Part shown: positions 11,568 to 21,604 of the stretch, in pieces
How the letters are laid out: each line of letters begins with the position of its first letter
How positions within the stretch are numbered: position 1 is the stretch's first letter
From: a virus
Virus record (IMG/VR): IMGVR_UViG_3300035698_017699
Span: 1 to 41,201 of that record
Strand: one strand, 5' to 3'
Length of the DNA stretch: 41,201 nucleotides
The notes under the pieces: generated by a model
The model's database searches: none
What the model saw: the letters and a program-made list of their open reading frames with translations, nothing else
What the model was told of the DNA's origin: nothing
Translations under genes and position numbers: made by a program

Positions 11568-14216
11568 TTAAAATGTTAAACCAGAGGGTAAAGATAAAGA
11601 GGTTCATCAGCTTGATAAAGGGGTATCAACTCATCTTTTAAATAATCCTCAAAGATATGAATTTTCTTCAATTTTTAATAAATAACCATTTGTTGATACC
11701 GCTTCTTTTAGTATATCTTTTTCATATGAATTTTTTATCTTTTCAGCTTTTAATGAATCAATCATTCACATTATAGTTTGTTCCTTAGCCCCAGAAACTC
11801 ATGCTCTTCTTTTTCATTCGTCATCTAATATTATTGACTTTAAGAAAGATAAAGTTTTTTCTCAAAATAATCATTGAAGTTCATTTGAAGATACTCATCC
11901 TCATGTTTTATTTAGATCATATAATGAAACAACTTCTTTTCCTTCTTTTTTTCTTTCATTAATTGCTTTATTTAACATAGTAGAAGCAGTAATACCTATT
12001 CAATTATAACTAAGGTCTATTTCTCTATTTTTTCATTTAGATATATTAGCTTTCCAATCTTTTAATTCTAATGGAGTCATTTGTCAAGGTCTTTGTATTG
12101 CTAAATTAGAATTTCAAAACTCTAATGCGTCTACATCTGTTTTACCTATGCCTAAAACATCTGCTATAATTTTACCTAATGCTGTACCAATTACTACTCA
12201 TATAGTAACTCATGCTAGTCATGCAACTATTCAGCCTGCTATAGTGCTTCACATAACAGATGCACTTCAAAGAACTGTTTTAGAAGCAAAAGCCATTCAT
12301 AATGCACCCGTTATAGAGTTTACTAATAATGCCTTAGTTCATGCAGCTAATACTAATCAAACAACTAAATCACCTCAAGCAGAACCTCAAAATATTTTTC
12401 TTATTAATTTTATTCCAGGGGAGTTAAATGCAATCTCAAACATATGAATCATTGCACCAATTCATTTTGTGATAGCTGTTATTGTTCTCATAACAGCTTC
12501 AAAGTCTTCTTTTAAACTACCATCTGCAGCATATATTCAGAAAGCCTTTAATGCCTTTCACATTTCAGCTAAAAATGGATTTGTTTTTTTAATGGTTTCT
12601 AAGTTTTTATCAAATACTTCTATAAGATTATTAATATTTATATTTTTACCTTGAAGCATTCATGTTAATGCTTTTAAAACTCAATTTAATGACGGCTCTA
12701 GTTTACCAAGTGCATCATTTTTAGCAGCAGTATATACAGATGAGGCCTGGTTATATAAATAAGCAAAAGATGCTTCAGTTTGTTTCTTTTTAGCTAATGA
12801 TTTTTCAGCTCTAGATTCTTCTGTTCAAAATGAATTTATTATATTATTAATATCAAGTTCACCTCATTTATATGCACTCATTAATTCTTGTCTTACTTCC
12901 TGTGCTCATTGAATCATACTTAAAAATTCACCCGCATTTAATCATATTTTTTCTGCTTTTTTCATAGCATCCATATAATTTCATAATGCTTCTTCTGGAG
13001 TAGCTGAAATAAGCTCTCAATCTTCTCATTCCACACTAAATAGTTTATTTTTAACTTCTGCCGTAGAATCATATCCTTGTAAAAACTTTCTAACTTTATT
13101 TGTTTTTTCTTGAGTTCCCATAGTAAAGGGTTGAAATACTCACTCTGAGTCTTTTTTTCACTTCAATGTAGCTATTACTTTATTTGAGGCTTTATGTGAC
13201 TCGTTAAGCTGTGATGTTTCTGATCTACTTAATGCAGAAGTATGTCTAGAGGCCAACATAACACTTTTTAACTTAGTCCCCCTTGCATATCTAGCTAACA
13301 CTCATTCTATTGTAGCTCATTGTACAGACATTCAAGTAAGTACAACCCTACTTATTCATGTACTTAGGGTATGTAAATCTCAAACGGATTCATCCATAAA
13401 AGAAGACATCATACCTAATCATTTTATAATATTTTCTGGATTTTTTAAATCTTCTGGCATATATCCGTCACTTAACATCATTCTAGTATATAACTCAGAA
13501 GCATCTCCTATTGTACCTCAATGTCATTTAGCCCATAATCAAAGCTCTCATAATGCCGCGGTTACTTCTTGTACTTGAGTAGCCGCTTCTTTATCGGTAG
13601 TGTCTTTACCTATATTAATTGGTATTGCTCATGAAACTATTGGAGATACTTGAGCCACAAATTCTGCTGGATTTACTCCAGCTTTTGCGGCTGCTTGATT
13701 TATACCTTTATATAATTCTTCTTTACCAACCTGATTATTATATGGATTAGCAATATTACTAAGTACTGTCATTTCATTTGAAAAATCTAGATAATCACTA
13801 GTAGCTCTACGTAATTGTATACCACCCGTTATTGCTGCAAATGTACCCATTAATTTAGTTGCTCTAACTATATCTCTTCCCATTCATTTAAATCACGCAC
13901 TCATACCAGAAAACATTTTATTTCCAGTAGTACCTCACATTTTGCTAAGAGACTTGTTTAATCTATCTACTTCAGAAGCTGATTTTTTAGCTTCATCTCA
14001 AATACCATCAACACCTGTAGCTGCTTTTTTAACAGCATTATTCATAGACCTGGCATTTTTAACTATTTTATTCATAGAGGTACCTAACGAAGCCAAGTCT
14101 GCTTTAAACTCTTTTAAAGATTTTTCTGCACCATGAAGGGCTCACTGTATTCACTTAACAGCAGATACAAGACCTTTATTATCTCATTTGAATTTTATAT
14201 TTAAAGTTTTTGCCAT
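11568..14216 (-). CDS. Tail tape measure protein (882 aa)
   Basis: The longest continuous structural frame begins MAKTLNIKFKWDNKGLVS, followed by a helical KSLKEFKADLASLGTSMNK region and AAATGVDGI. Near residue 110 it has MGRDIVRATKLMGTFAA and a GINQAAAKAGVNPAEFV block, a tape-measure layout. A predicted membrane-like stretch lies around residues 620-680 (ALLVNSITGAL, VMGSTIAGGIVAGLAG with many TGA glycines), as in other tape measures, which enter the host membrane. Short C-terminal helices end in LSLPSGLTF. It sets tail length and scaffolds the tube. The 882 residues suggest a tail of roughly 130 nm if the usual ratio near 1.5 angstrom per residue holds. Confidence 0.93.
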
Positions 14217-14221
14217 AATTT

Positions 14222-14901
14222 TTATTTAGAAAATTTACCAGCTCTTATATCCGCTACTTTTTTATCAAAATTTGGATCTATCATTTTTCTACCTAATGCA
14301 CTTTCTTCTCAAGAGTTGGTTTCTTTGTCAATTGATTTTTTTTCAAATTCGTTTTGCTTTTCTTTAACTGCCCAGATCCAGTACCATTGCCCTTCGGTAA
14401 TTTCAGTCACTCTACAGCCAAAAAATGAACAAGCTTCTCTAGAGTGTATGAACTTAAAGACATCCCACGCACTGATTTTTTTTTTATTTCTGAAATGAGG
14501 TCTAGGAAGTCTTTTTCTGTCTCTAAACTTTGTGCTGGAGCATATCTTTCTTGAGTTCTATTATATAAGTCAAATAAAGCATCTGTTTCATCTACTGAAA
14601 GCTCACCCACTTCATCTATACTTGCAAAGAATTTAGTGTCTGTCTCTCAAACAAAGCAGGCTTTTCTTAATAGTTCTCTAGTTGTGAAATTTAAAACTAT
14701 ATTTATGTCTTCTTTGAAGCCTGCTTTTTCTGCTTCTGATTTTCAAAAAAGAGTGCTTTTAAATATCTCGTCTTGAGTTAATACCCTTAATCAAATTCTT
14801 AGTGTATCTAGAAAAGGAAAATCATATACTTCTATAGTGTTTACTCATCTTCTTATTTTTCTAAGTTCAGCATAAGTCATTTCAGTTTTTTTATTGTTCA
14901 T
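14222..14901 (-). CDS. Tail assembly chaperone, -1 frameshift fusion (226 aa)
   Basis: After the lysine codons that end at 14476, the -1 frame reads ISAWDVFKFIHSREACSF, then EITEGQWYWIWAVKEKQ, and ends RAGKFSK with a TAA at 14222, six bases before the tape measure start. The downstream part is rich in Trp, Phe and charged residues and reads as natural protein, unlike the Lys-rich zero-frame tail. This matches the gpGT-type product of many tailed phages, made by a minority of ribosomes. A sequencing error in the A run would give the same picture; the position just upstream of the tape measure favours true frameshifting. Confidence 0.75.
14293..14901 (-). CDS. Tail assembly chaperone, zero-frame product (202 aa)
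   Basis: The gene lies directly upstream of the tape measure, the fixed place of tail assembly chaperones (lambda G, XkdN). The ATG at 14901 gives MNNKKTEMTYAELRKIRRG, an EVYDFPFLDTLRIGLR segment, and an acidic helical region (VGELSVDETDALFDLY, then SLETEKDFLDLISEIKKK). In zero frame it continues past a TGA (VEG) to a TAG at 14293, adding a Lys-rich tail. Under the standard code it would stop at that TGA. A -1 shift on a run of ten A within it yields the longer fusion described separately. The chaperone coats the tape measure during tail assembly. Confidence 0.82.
14476..14485 (-). promoter_or_regulatory. A10 slippery site for -1 frameshifting
   Basis: On the coding strand the sequence is GAAAT, ten A, then TCAGTG. 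Zero frame reads AAA AAA AAA TCA; one base back reads AAA AAA AAA ATC AGT and enters the long second frame. Lys tRNAs can re-pair perfectly on such a run, and transcriptional slippage is also possible. No obvious stem-loop was checked downstream. Confidence 0.65.
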
Positions 14902-14912
14902 ATTTATATATA

Positions 14913-15362
14913 TTATTTAGTATAAGTAGCTGTTGATGTTGGAGTTTCCCACACCTTCAGTGATTTTAATTTTATTCAATAATCTCTAATTAATGGTAAT
15001 TCAATTATCTCAAACCAATATTTACAAAGATTTTCCGCAGTAGGCATAAAATCTAAAAAATGTAATTTACAAGGGTCTTGGTCTCATAAGTCAATCATTT
15101 TTATAAGATATTCTTTAAAAGGATCTTCTTTATAAAATACTGCTCAATGATCATATTCTTTATCAATATAATCCAACATAACCTGTTTTAAGTCTCAGTA
15201 ATCTATTATCATTCAAAAATTACTCGCATACTTAACATCACTAACTTCTCACTCAACAGTAGCTTCAATTTTATATCTATGTCAATGTAGACTTCTACAC
15301 TTACTTTTATGATAACAAACTCTATGAGCCATGTCTATCTCTATTTCTTTTGTAATATTCAT
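14913..15362 (-). CDS. queD: QueD-like 6-carboxy-tetrahydropterin synthase (149 aa)
   Basis: The frame has the full PTPS/QueD signature: zinc ligands H13 and the C22-R-S-L-H26-G-H28 block (the C-x-x-x-H-G-H motif specific to QueD), GMIIDYGDLK near residue 50, a D71-H72 pair, PTAENL near residue 108, and a terminal KVWETPTSTATY with E139. QueD converts dihydroneopterin triphosphate to 6-carboxy-tetrahydropterin, the first committed step to preQ0 and 7-deazaguanines. Phages use this route to make modified guanine in DNA or to boost host queuosine. It sits between the tail tube and the chaperone, 12 bases upstream of the latter, an unusual place. No queC, queE or transglycosylase is visible in the window. 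Confidence 0.9.
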
Positions 15363-15429
15363 AATAATAATTTAAAAAAATAAGCAACATATATAAATAT
15401 ATATTACCTATTTAGATATGGTAGTCAAA

Positions 15430-15455
15430 ATAAAACTAGAATTAACTAGTTTTAT
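15430..15455 (-). terminator. Rho-independent terminator after the tail tube gene
   Basis: A perfect 10-bp inverted repeat (ATAAAACTAG, loop AATTAA, CTAGTTTTAT) overlaps the tail tube stop codon. On the minus strand it is followed by a short T-rich stretch. It would reduce transcription into queD and the chaperone while keeping tube RNA high. Confidence 0.6.
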
Positions 15456-15865
15456 GTATCTGTTTTAGATGTTATTGTCCACCCTGAACAACTTCAACTC
15501 ATTTTGAAAGTAGAAGACTCAGATAGAGAAACATCATGAGAATTTACGGTACATTCTTGTAATACAAGTATTTGACCTAAATTTGTAGAATCTGTTCTAT
15601 CTGGGTTAACAAACGTTAACTCAATATTAAATTTGATACCATCTTTTAGGGTATTTAAATCTTTAATATTATCATATAGAACAACTTGGTCAGCACTCCA
15701 ATCGTATTCAGCTTGCTTTCTCCTTCTCAAAGAACCTCATATAACTTTTATTATATCTTCAGGAGATTTTCAATTAACAGTAACTCAGCTTACTACTGCT
15801 CTTTGGTCTCAGTTTATAAGGATAATTCATGCAGATATATCCAAAGCATCTTTTAAAACACTCAT
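15452..15865 (-). CDS. Tail tube protein, XkdM/core-like (137 aa)
   Basis: MSVLKDALDISAGIILINGD starts a 137-residue frame with a VVSGVTVNG strand, a basic SLRRRKQAEYDW stretch, and DGIKFNIELTFVN. It ends GSCSGWTITSKTDT. The size and the place directly after the sheath gene fit the myophage tail tube (core), though direct sequence signatures of this family are weak. Seven or so glycines are TGA, which split the gene under the standard code. A hairpin lies between sheath and tube, and a terminator overlaps the stop, consistent with separately tuned high expression. Confidence 0.75.
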
Positions 15866-15888
15866 ATTTGTAGTAGTTAATATATAAT

Positions 15889-15914
15889 ATAGACTATACT
15901 AGCATATAGTCTAT
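15889..15914. repeat. 10-bp inverted repeat between sheath and tube genes
   Basis: ATAGACTATA, loop CTAGCA, TATAGTCTAT form a perfect hairpin in the 61-base gap after the sheath stop. On the minus strand it is followed by ATTATATATT rather than a clear T run. It may be a weak terminator or an RNA-processing or stability element separating two highly expressed genes. Confidence 0.5.
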
Positions 15915-15926
15915 GTAATGTCAAAA

Positions 15927-17264
15927 TTATAATGCAATTTTGAAATTTAAAGTGATAAAGTTCAAAGGTTTACCAGGAGAAATAGCAAGATCAATATTAA
16001 TTTTAGTATCATCTTCAGAATCAGTAGTAACAATTGGTTCTCTATATGCAGGAGTATTAGTATTAGCATCTGCAATTAATATATCATTACCTGCAAAAAT
16101 ATCTAGTAATGAGATAATTTTTTGTTTAATACTTTCTCTAATTTGAGGAGTATTACCTTTTTGCATATATAATGTTCTAATATTATCTCAAATAGTTTTT
16201 TCAATAACATCTACATTCAATCTAATTGAAGCTTCTCTCCATGTAGTATCAGGAACTCAATCTGTAGTTTTACTAGTAGTTACAAATCTAACTATATGAA
16301 TTGTACCATATTTTAATTCAATAGGAGTAATTCAGCCAGATATTAAACTATCTAAATCAGTACCTAGTGCATTAATACCTCAAAATCATACAAACTCTGT
16401 AAAATTATGATTAAGTTTTGGTAATCAATTTCAAACAATTGCACCAGCTAATGCAGCAGCACTTTCTCAACCACTTACTGTATTTCAGTCAAAATCTATA
16501 AATAATGGAAAAGGTATTATTACTCTATCGCTATTAGCTGTAGTAGCCTTAACTATAACAGCAGCAGCATCATCTCATGATTCAGCTCATTGAACATATA
16601 CACAAGGAATTCAATTAAGAGTAGTAGAATTTGTACACATTAAAGTTATAGCTGCAGCAACTACTACAGAGTTAGATTCTGAAACTACTAGGCTTTTAGA
16701 TTCATCTGCCTCCATAGCGGTAATAGCCGCTGTATAATCTCAGTCTACTTTTGCGGTAACTATTCTTGCTGTTTCACCAATATAGTGAGCATACGTTAAA
16801 GCAGTTGTAAATGTAACAGTTGTACCTATTCATGTAAGAACTTCTCTTTTTTCTTCCCTAGAATAAGTATTACCTGTACCAACAAAAACTTCATCACCAG
16901 CAGTATAAATCGTAGCATCTGCTACAGTTACTGTGGCAACTCATGCGGCGCTATCGCCTGTTAAAGTTCACTCAGCCGCAGCTGTAGCACTATCCATTGT
17001 AGGAACTCAAATTGAAATAGCCCTAATCGAACCAGCTCATTCAGCAAAAGCTCTCCTAATCATAGGAACAAGACTTGCTCAATAAGTATAGTCTGAGCCA
17101 AAAATTGTGTCTGCTTCAGATATTGAAGAAATTGTATAAACTTGATCAGCAGTTCATTTTTCAGAAGTTCAAATTATACCCACAACTATATTAGTTGTAC
17201 TTGGAGTAGTCATTAACTCTGTTACTTCAGTTATCGAAACCTTTGGAACTAATAAATTAGTCAT
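15927..17264 (-). CDS. Contractile tail sheath protein (445 aa)
   Basis: The protein begins MTNLLVPKVSITEVTE followed by TNIVVGIIGTSEKG, a typical sheath N-terminus. Near residues 55-80 it has FGSDYTYGASLVPMIRRAF, and the C-terminal third holds TTWREASIRLNVDVIEKTI, RTLYMQKGN and the final PLNFITLNFKIAL strand. These fit the phage tail sheath family (gpFI/XkdK type), where the C-terminal strand hooks neighbours in the contractile lattice. This identifies the virion as a myovirus. The 445 residues fit the usual 400-480. TGA glycines occur throughout but GGN also appears often. Confidence 0.93.
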
Positions 17265-17289
17265 ATGTATATTCTTATATTATAAACTA

Positions 17290-17886
17290 TTAAGAAGTTT
17301 CTAAGGTTGTACTAAATTCCGTATCTAGTATTTTAGAATTAACTTCCTCAGAAAGATAATCAACGGAGAAATTTACGCTAATTGACGCAATGTGTAAATT
17401 TGGGTCAAAGCTAGGTATAATCGCTCAATCTATATCTTTATTAAAGTAGAACTTCATTTGTAAATCTGTGGGGGCTCATACTTTATCAACACCCGCAAAT
17501 CTTCTAATGGGTATATGTGTTCTACTTCAAATTGAAGATCACTTTAATGCTTCATACAAAAACCCTTGTAATTTATTACATTCTGTAGTTGTAGTTCACA
17601 TTATATCAAATTGCAATAAGGAGCTATAAGTATATCAATACAAAGTATTGACAGTACTAGATGTTCCTCAATTAATTCAATGGTATCACCCAATTCTATT
17701 ATTTGACCAAGTATCATTTGACACTCGTTTCAATACAATAATTGGTAAAGTTAATTGTATCTCCGTATCTGGAGTATCAGTTCTAAAAGTTACCCCTATA
17801 AAATTTCAAGTATTATTTAAGTAATATACCCAACTTTTTATTATATCTGTTAATAAGGTTTCTTGTTGTACTGAAACGAATGTCAT
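17290..17886 (-). CDS. Putative tail terminator / tail completion protein (198 aa)
   Basis: The frame opens MTFVSVQQETLLTDIIKSW and contains TPDTEIQLTLPIIVLKRV, a GTTTTECNKLQGFLYEAL helix and a final IASISVNFSVDYLSEE segment. I do not recognise a named family. Its place between the gp10-like protein and the sheath, its size, and the strand-helix-strand pattern fit a tail terminator (XkdJ or Mu gp37 position). Such proteins cap the tube and join it to the connector. Six or more glycines are TGA. The call rests mainly on gene order. Confidence 0.55.
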
Positions 17887-17892
17887 ATGCTT

Positions 17893-18399
17893 TTATTTAA
17901 AAATACTATTATAATTAGCCGCCGCTATGGCAATTACATTTTTTTCTTCTATAGCTAGTATCCTTCTCCATATAGGTCTAGGTGGTATTACTGTCATACC
18001 AGTACCCCAGCTTTTTCTTGGTCTTCCCTTTATACCTTTTTGGTTTTTGAATATATTTGCAAAAAGCCATCCTCTTTGTCTTTTTGACATTTTATAAATA
18101 ACTCAATATTCGTGTATTATAGCTAGCCATTCCATTTTAGAATAAACCTCTACATTGTTTGTTGTTGTTTTAAAACTAACTGCATTTCTTAATTTCCAAC
18201 TGTCAAGTAATTCACTACCTGGATTCATCCTACTTGTAAGCCATCAAGGTCACTTATGTCAATGAGCATCTCTAACTTTTCTTCTAAGGTGTTTTCACAC
18301 TGCTCTCATCGTATTTCTTTGAGAGGATCAAATTTCTTTAAGTGTTTCTTTTAAGTATCAATCAAGCTCACCAAAAGTTTTAAAATAACTAGTTGTCAT
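17893..18399 (-). CDS. HK97-gp10/Mu gpG-like tail completion protein (168 aa)
   Basis: MTTSYFKTFGELDGYLKETL leads into RAVGKHLRRKVRDAHG, an ELLDSWKL segment, then EWLAIIHEYG near residue 100 and VIPPRPIWRRIL near 145. The I-H-E-(F/Y)-G and I-P-x-R-(P)-(F/I) pair is the signature of HK97-gp10/phage virion morphogenesis proteins, which act at the head-tail joint. Under the standard code only the last 65 residues appear as an open frame; a TGA at the EYG glycine hides the rest. The ATG at 18399 overlaps the preceding gene by 11 bases. Confidence 0.85.
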
Positions 18400-19015
18400 A
18401 ATCTTTTATATATTTATTTATTCAAACTGCCAAGTAATGAGGAAACGGTATAATCCACTTAACTTCATACGTATTTTCATTATATACTATCTTGTCCTCT
18501 TTTTCAATACTTTCTGGGAAAAATATAGTAGCTACTAATTCTGTATCTTCTAATTTTCATCATGGAATCATTTTTATAAACTGTCCTTTTAATAATTTAG
18601 CTGAGTCTACAAGAGCTTTAATTGTCCTTGTTTCTTGTATTTTAGGTCAAATCCACTCTCACATAACCGCATCATAATTAGGTTGACATAAACTAAGTTT
18701 ATCTATTGTAATGTCTTCATGGAAAATTGTATCATTTTGTAACATTATAACTTCTAAATGTTTTCATAAAGAATCTGAATATTCATATGTACCTCATACT
18801 ATAAAATTTTTACTATCGTGTATTACTTTGTCTCTTACTACTAAATCATATACATCAGAATATAAAGTATACGTAATATGTTTTTGTTTTGTTTCCAACT
18901 CCCTCATTGAGGTGAATTTTTTTGGTTCATACCTACATTTCATGGTAATATTATTTTCAAAAATACCACTACTGTTTATTCTTTGCGTTGTAACTTGTTT
19001 ATCTGCTCAAAACAT
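18389..19015 (-). CDS. Head closure / connector-like protein (208 aa)
   Basis: The frame starts MFGADKQVTTQRINSSG and has NNITMKCRYEPKKFTSM, VRDKVIHDSKNFIVGG, EVIMLQND, and a second domain with TIKALVDSAKLL and VATIFFPESIEKEDKIVYN. The two-fold beta pattern with a D-x-V-x-x-x-x-x-x-x-V-x-G strand is like head closure (stopper) proteins of the XkdH/gp7 kind, but no named motif is certain. It lies between the connector adaptor and the gp10-like gene, the expected stopper position. The stop is TAG. Confidence 0.55.
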
Positions 19016-19024
19016 AATTTAATA

Positions 19025-19708
19025 TTAATAAGTATTTTGACTGGTTCTTTTAAGTTTATATAATAAGGCTTTCACTCAATCATCTATAAATGGATTATCA
19101 GAAGCACCTCATATTGAATTATATTTTCATTTATAACTAAGTGAGCTTCCTCATAGTTTAACAGAATAATCTCAAGAGGTAAAACTTTGAACAGATTTAT
19201 CGCTTCATATAATTCAATTATTAGAATTATAGTCAGCCCTTAATAAGTTTCAAACAATTTTTGAAGAAGCTAATTTTACCTTATTAGGAATTCCTTTATC
19301 TTCTTTTGTATATGATATTTTATAATTTACTTTTGCCTGAGATGCAATTTTCCTATTTAAATTATAATAATCCACAGTTAATGGTGCATATAAATATCAA
19401 GGTTTTTCAAATATTGTTAAATAAGTTAAGTCTAATGATGTATATTCTTCTCAATAAGTATTTATTTTTATATCTGTTATTGTATCCAAAAACATAGACC
19501 TAGCTTTTATATACAATTGATTATTAGCTTGAATTATCGTTGTTCATTCCTCATCTACAACTGGATCATAATTAATCGAATATCAAATATAATCATCAAT
19601 TAGTTCTGCTGCTAAATCTATATATACCTCTAATTCTGCTGACGAATATCCTGATAGATCATATCAATTCTTATATGTGGCTAATTCAGCCTCTGTTATG
19701 TACCCCAT
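19025..19708 (-). CDS. Head-tail connector adaptor, gp6/DUF3199-like (227 aa)
   Basis: The opening MGYITEAELATYKNGYD, then SSAELEVYIDLAAELIDDYI, is the helical start of gp6/gp15-type adaptor proteins (Y-x-T-x-x-E, then a long helix with A-x-x-x-I-D). ANNQLYIKARSMFLDTI follows. The C-terminal part (KIVGNLLRADYNSN, SFTSGDYSVKLG) has the loop and strands that contact the next connector. Adaptors sit on the portal ring. Position after the capsid gene block fits. Length is longer than the minimal 100-residue members, nearer the XkdG/YqbG type. Confidence 0.72.
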
Positions 19709-19711
19709 ATT

Positions 19712-19942
19712 TTAAGTGTTATTAGCAATATAAGATTTTAAAGCTTTTATTTCATTTATCATTTTACTGGCATTTACATTAAAATCATAAGCTTTAGTTA
19801 TAAAATTATCAGCATCTTCTTTTACATCATTTTTAAATATAAAAGAGAATCTTCTATATCCGCTACTTTTTATTTTACATTCATGTCATTTAGCCCTAAG
19901 AAAGGCAGATACATATAAGTCGTTAGTTGTGTATTCTTCCAT
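19712..19942 (-). CDS. DUF5659-like small protein (76 aa)
   Basis: MEEYTTNDLYVSAFLRAKGH and a following FSFIFKND segment match the short DUF5659 domain found beside phage structural genes: (Y/F)-x-T-x-D-L-x-x-(A/S)-x-(L/F), K-G-x-x, then F-x-F. Its function is unknown. The start used is the ATG at 19942; a second ATG at 19948 is in another frame. One glycine (SSGYRR) is GGA, so few TGA are needed here. Confidence 0.6.
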
Positions 19943-19973
19943 TTTTCATAATAATATAATATAATCTAGATAA

Positions 19974-19997
19974 TTAAGACATACCTCTATGCCTTAA
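19974..19997. repeat. 9-bp imperfect hairpin
   Basis: TTAAGACAT, loop ACCTCT, ATGCCTTAA pair with one G-U. It lies in the 68-base gap after the Lys/Glu-rich gene, on the minus strand followed by AT-rich sequence. It could be a weak terminator. Confidence 0.35.
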
Positions 19998-20010
19998 CTA
20001 CAAAACGATA

Positions 20011-20331
20011 TTATTTTCTTTTACCAAAAACACCTTTACTTTTTTTCTTTTTCTTTGGAGTTTCTTTTTTAACATCTATTTTTTCTTCAACCACTTTTTC
20101 AATTTCTTTTTCTTCAACAACAACTTTTTTAACTTCTTCCACAAGAACTTCTTCTTTAGGAATTATTTTTGGAGCGTTTTCAATTACTCAAGTAATTTTA
20201 TAAGTAGGTGGTAATCATACAACCTCTGATTCCGGTATAAGACATTCAGCATTTTCATCAAATGTATATGCCTTATTTCAAATATTTAATATTCTACCAG
20301 GAGATTGTGCTTTAATCTTTAATAATTTCAT
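20011..20331 (-). CDS. Small protein with Lys/Glu-rich tail (106 aa)
   Basis: Residues 1-50 form a compact beta-rich part: MKLLKIKAQSPGRILNIG, NKAYTFDENAECLIPESE, PPTYKITGVIE. From residue 55 on the chain is a low-complexity Glu/Val/Lys repeat (VEEVKKVVVEEKEIEKVVEE) and then a Lys cluster (KKKKKSKG) to the end. Small head proteins with charged tails occur next to capsid genes, but I do not recognise this family. The tail is compositionally like the acidic linker in the protease-scaffold protein. Start by ATG at 20331 just after a 16-base palindrome. Confidence 0.6.
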
Positions 20332-20332
20332 C

Positions 20333-20348
20333 TTTTCTAATTAGAAAA
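20333..20348. repeat. 16-base perfect palindrome
   Basis: TTTTCTAATTAGAAAA lies in the 24-base gap between the 396-aa head protein stop and the next start. It may be a binding site or a short hairpin; nothing else marks it. Confidence 0.4.
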
Positions 20349-20355
20349 TAATTTA

Positions 20356-21546
20356 CTAAAATACTTTAGTTAAGTAATTTAGTGTAATTACTTGGGTACC
20401 ATCAAGTGCAGTAATAGTTTCTACTGTGCTATTTGTGGCATCAATAGTTGGTAATTCTATATTTGCAGTTGTATTAGCAGTAGAACCAGCTAAATCTCCA
20501 AGTACATTAGTAATTACTGGATGAACAAATTCTTCACCCGCAGCTGAGGCTGTAAAAATCAAATCAGCAACTGAGCTAGTTAATACTATACCTTCAGCTA
20601 AATATGCTGCAGCATTAGCTGTAACAAAGTTAGAGTTAGTAGTAGTTAAATTAGTGTCAAAGCTAGCAGTTAAACTTAATCAGCCCGCAGCAGTAATCAA
20701 TGCTGTACTACCATTTTCAGTAGTAGTAGCAACAACAAAAGTTGTAGTACCTGTAGTGTCTTCTGTAGCATTTTCTATAGTAAAATCTGTACCAGCCGCC
20801 GCAGCAGTGATTACAATTTCATGGTCACTAGTACCAGCATTTGTAACGGTAGCAGTTGCAATACCAGCTTTAGCTGCTATTTTAACAGCTAATGCAGCAA
20901 TAGTAGTATCATTATCTGTATCATATGCTTGTGTAACTGTAACTCAATCAACATCAACAGTGATAGAATCAGTAGCAACAAAGTCAGCAGAAGCAGTTAA
21001 TGTTTTAACAGCAGCTGATCCAATAGTCCCCGTAACTGTTACTGTGTCTACTTGTTTTTGTCCAACCTCTCTAGAAGTATCTATCATAACCGAAGTTACA
21101 TCAGTACTAGTTTCAATATCTCTATATAAACCTAATTTATCAGTTAATCAAACTGAAACAGCATCTCACGCAGTAGTTAATACTGGTAAGGCTATACTAG
21201 TAATTGTTTTAAATGCTTTAACACCTTTTACGGTATTAGTTGCATTTAATGCTATAACATCAACAATAATTCTGTCAGCCCAGTTTGTTCAAGTAATTGT
21301 AACATTACCTGCCATTAAAGCTGCACCTCAAACAATTGAAACACACCTTAATATATCTGGACTAGTTATACCAGTTGTAATAGTTTGAGTGGCAGTAGTT
21401 AAGGCAGTAGATGCCAAAACATTAGCAGCTCAAAGAGCTAAAGGTAATATAAATTCTTGTTTTGCTGGGAATCCTCATTCTAAAGTATCTACAGCATATC
21501 ATTTTGTGATTGCTCATAACACTTGTGAAAGTCTTCTTTTGAACAT
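20356..21546 (-). CDS. Head-associated structural protein with beta-repeat domain (396 aa)
   Basis: The protein begins MFKRRLSQVLGAITKGYAV followed by FPAKQEFILPLALGAANVL. The centre (about 170-270) is an Ala/Thr/Val-rich beta domain: TVTVTGTIGSAAVKTL, SITVDVDGVTV, DTDNDTTIAALAVKIAAKAG and SDHEIVITAAAAGTDF, like repeat domains of phage decoration or sheath-like proteins. Its plus strand shows a false 244-residue open frame. It directly follows the capsid gene past a terminator, so a decoration or head fibre role is likely; no named family recognised. The stop is TAG. Confidence 0.65.
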
Positions 21547-21580
21547 ATTTTTTTATTTAAAGGGTAAAGTTATAATAAGA

Positions 21581-21600
21581 AAGGGAGATCAGTCTCCCTT
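21581..21600 (-). terminator. Terminator after the major capsid gene
   Basis: AAGGGAGA, loop, TCTCCCTT form a perfect 8-bp GC-containing stem, rare in this AT-rich genome. On the minus strand it is followed by TCTTATT. It lies 4 bases after the capsid stop codon (21605), consistent with partial termination that keeps capsid RNA high. Confidence 0.7.
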
Positions 21601-21604
21601 GATA

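Noticed and set aside
20654-21388. Plus-strand open frame of 244 residues, Val/Ala/Thr rich
   Set aside because: It is the antisense of the 396-residue head protein, whose repetitive GCT/ACT/GTT codons leave few stops on the other strand. It has no natural start context and low-complexity composition.
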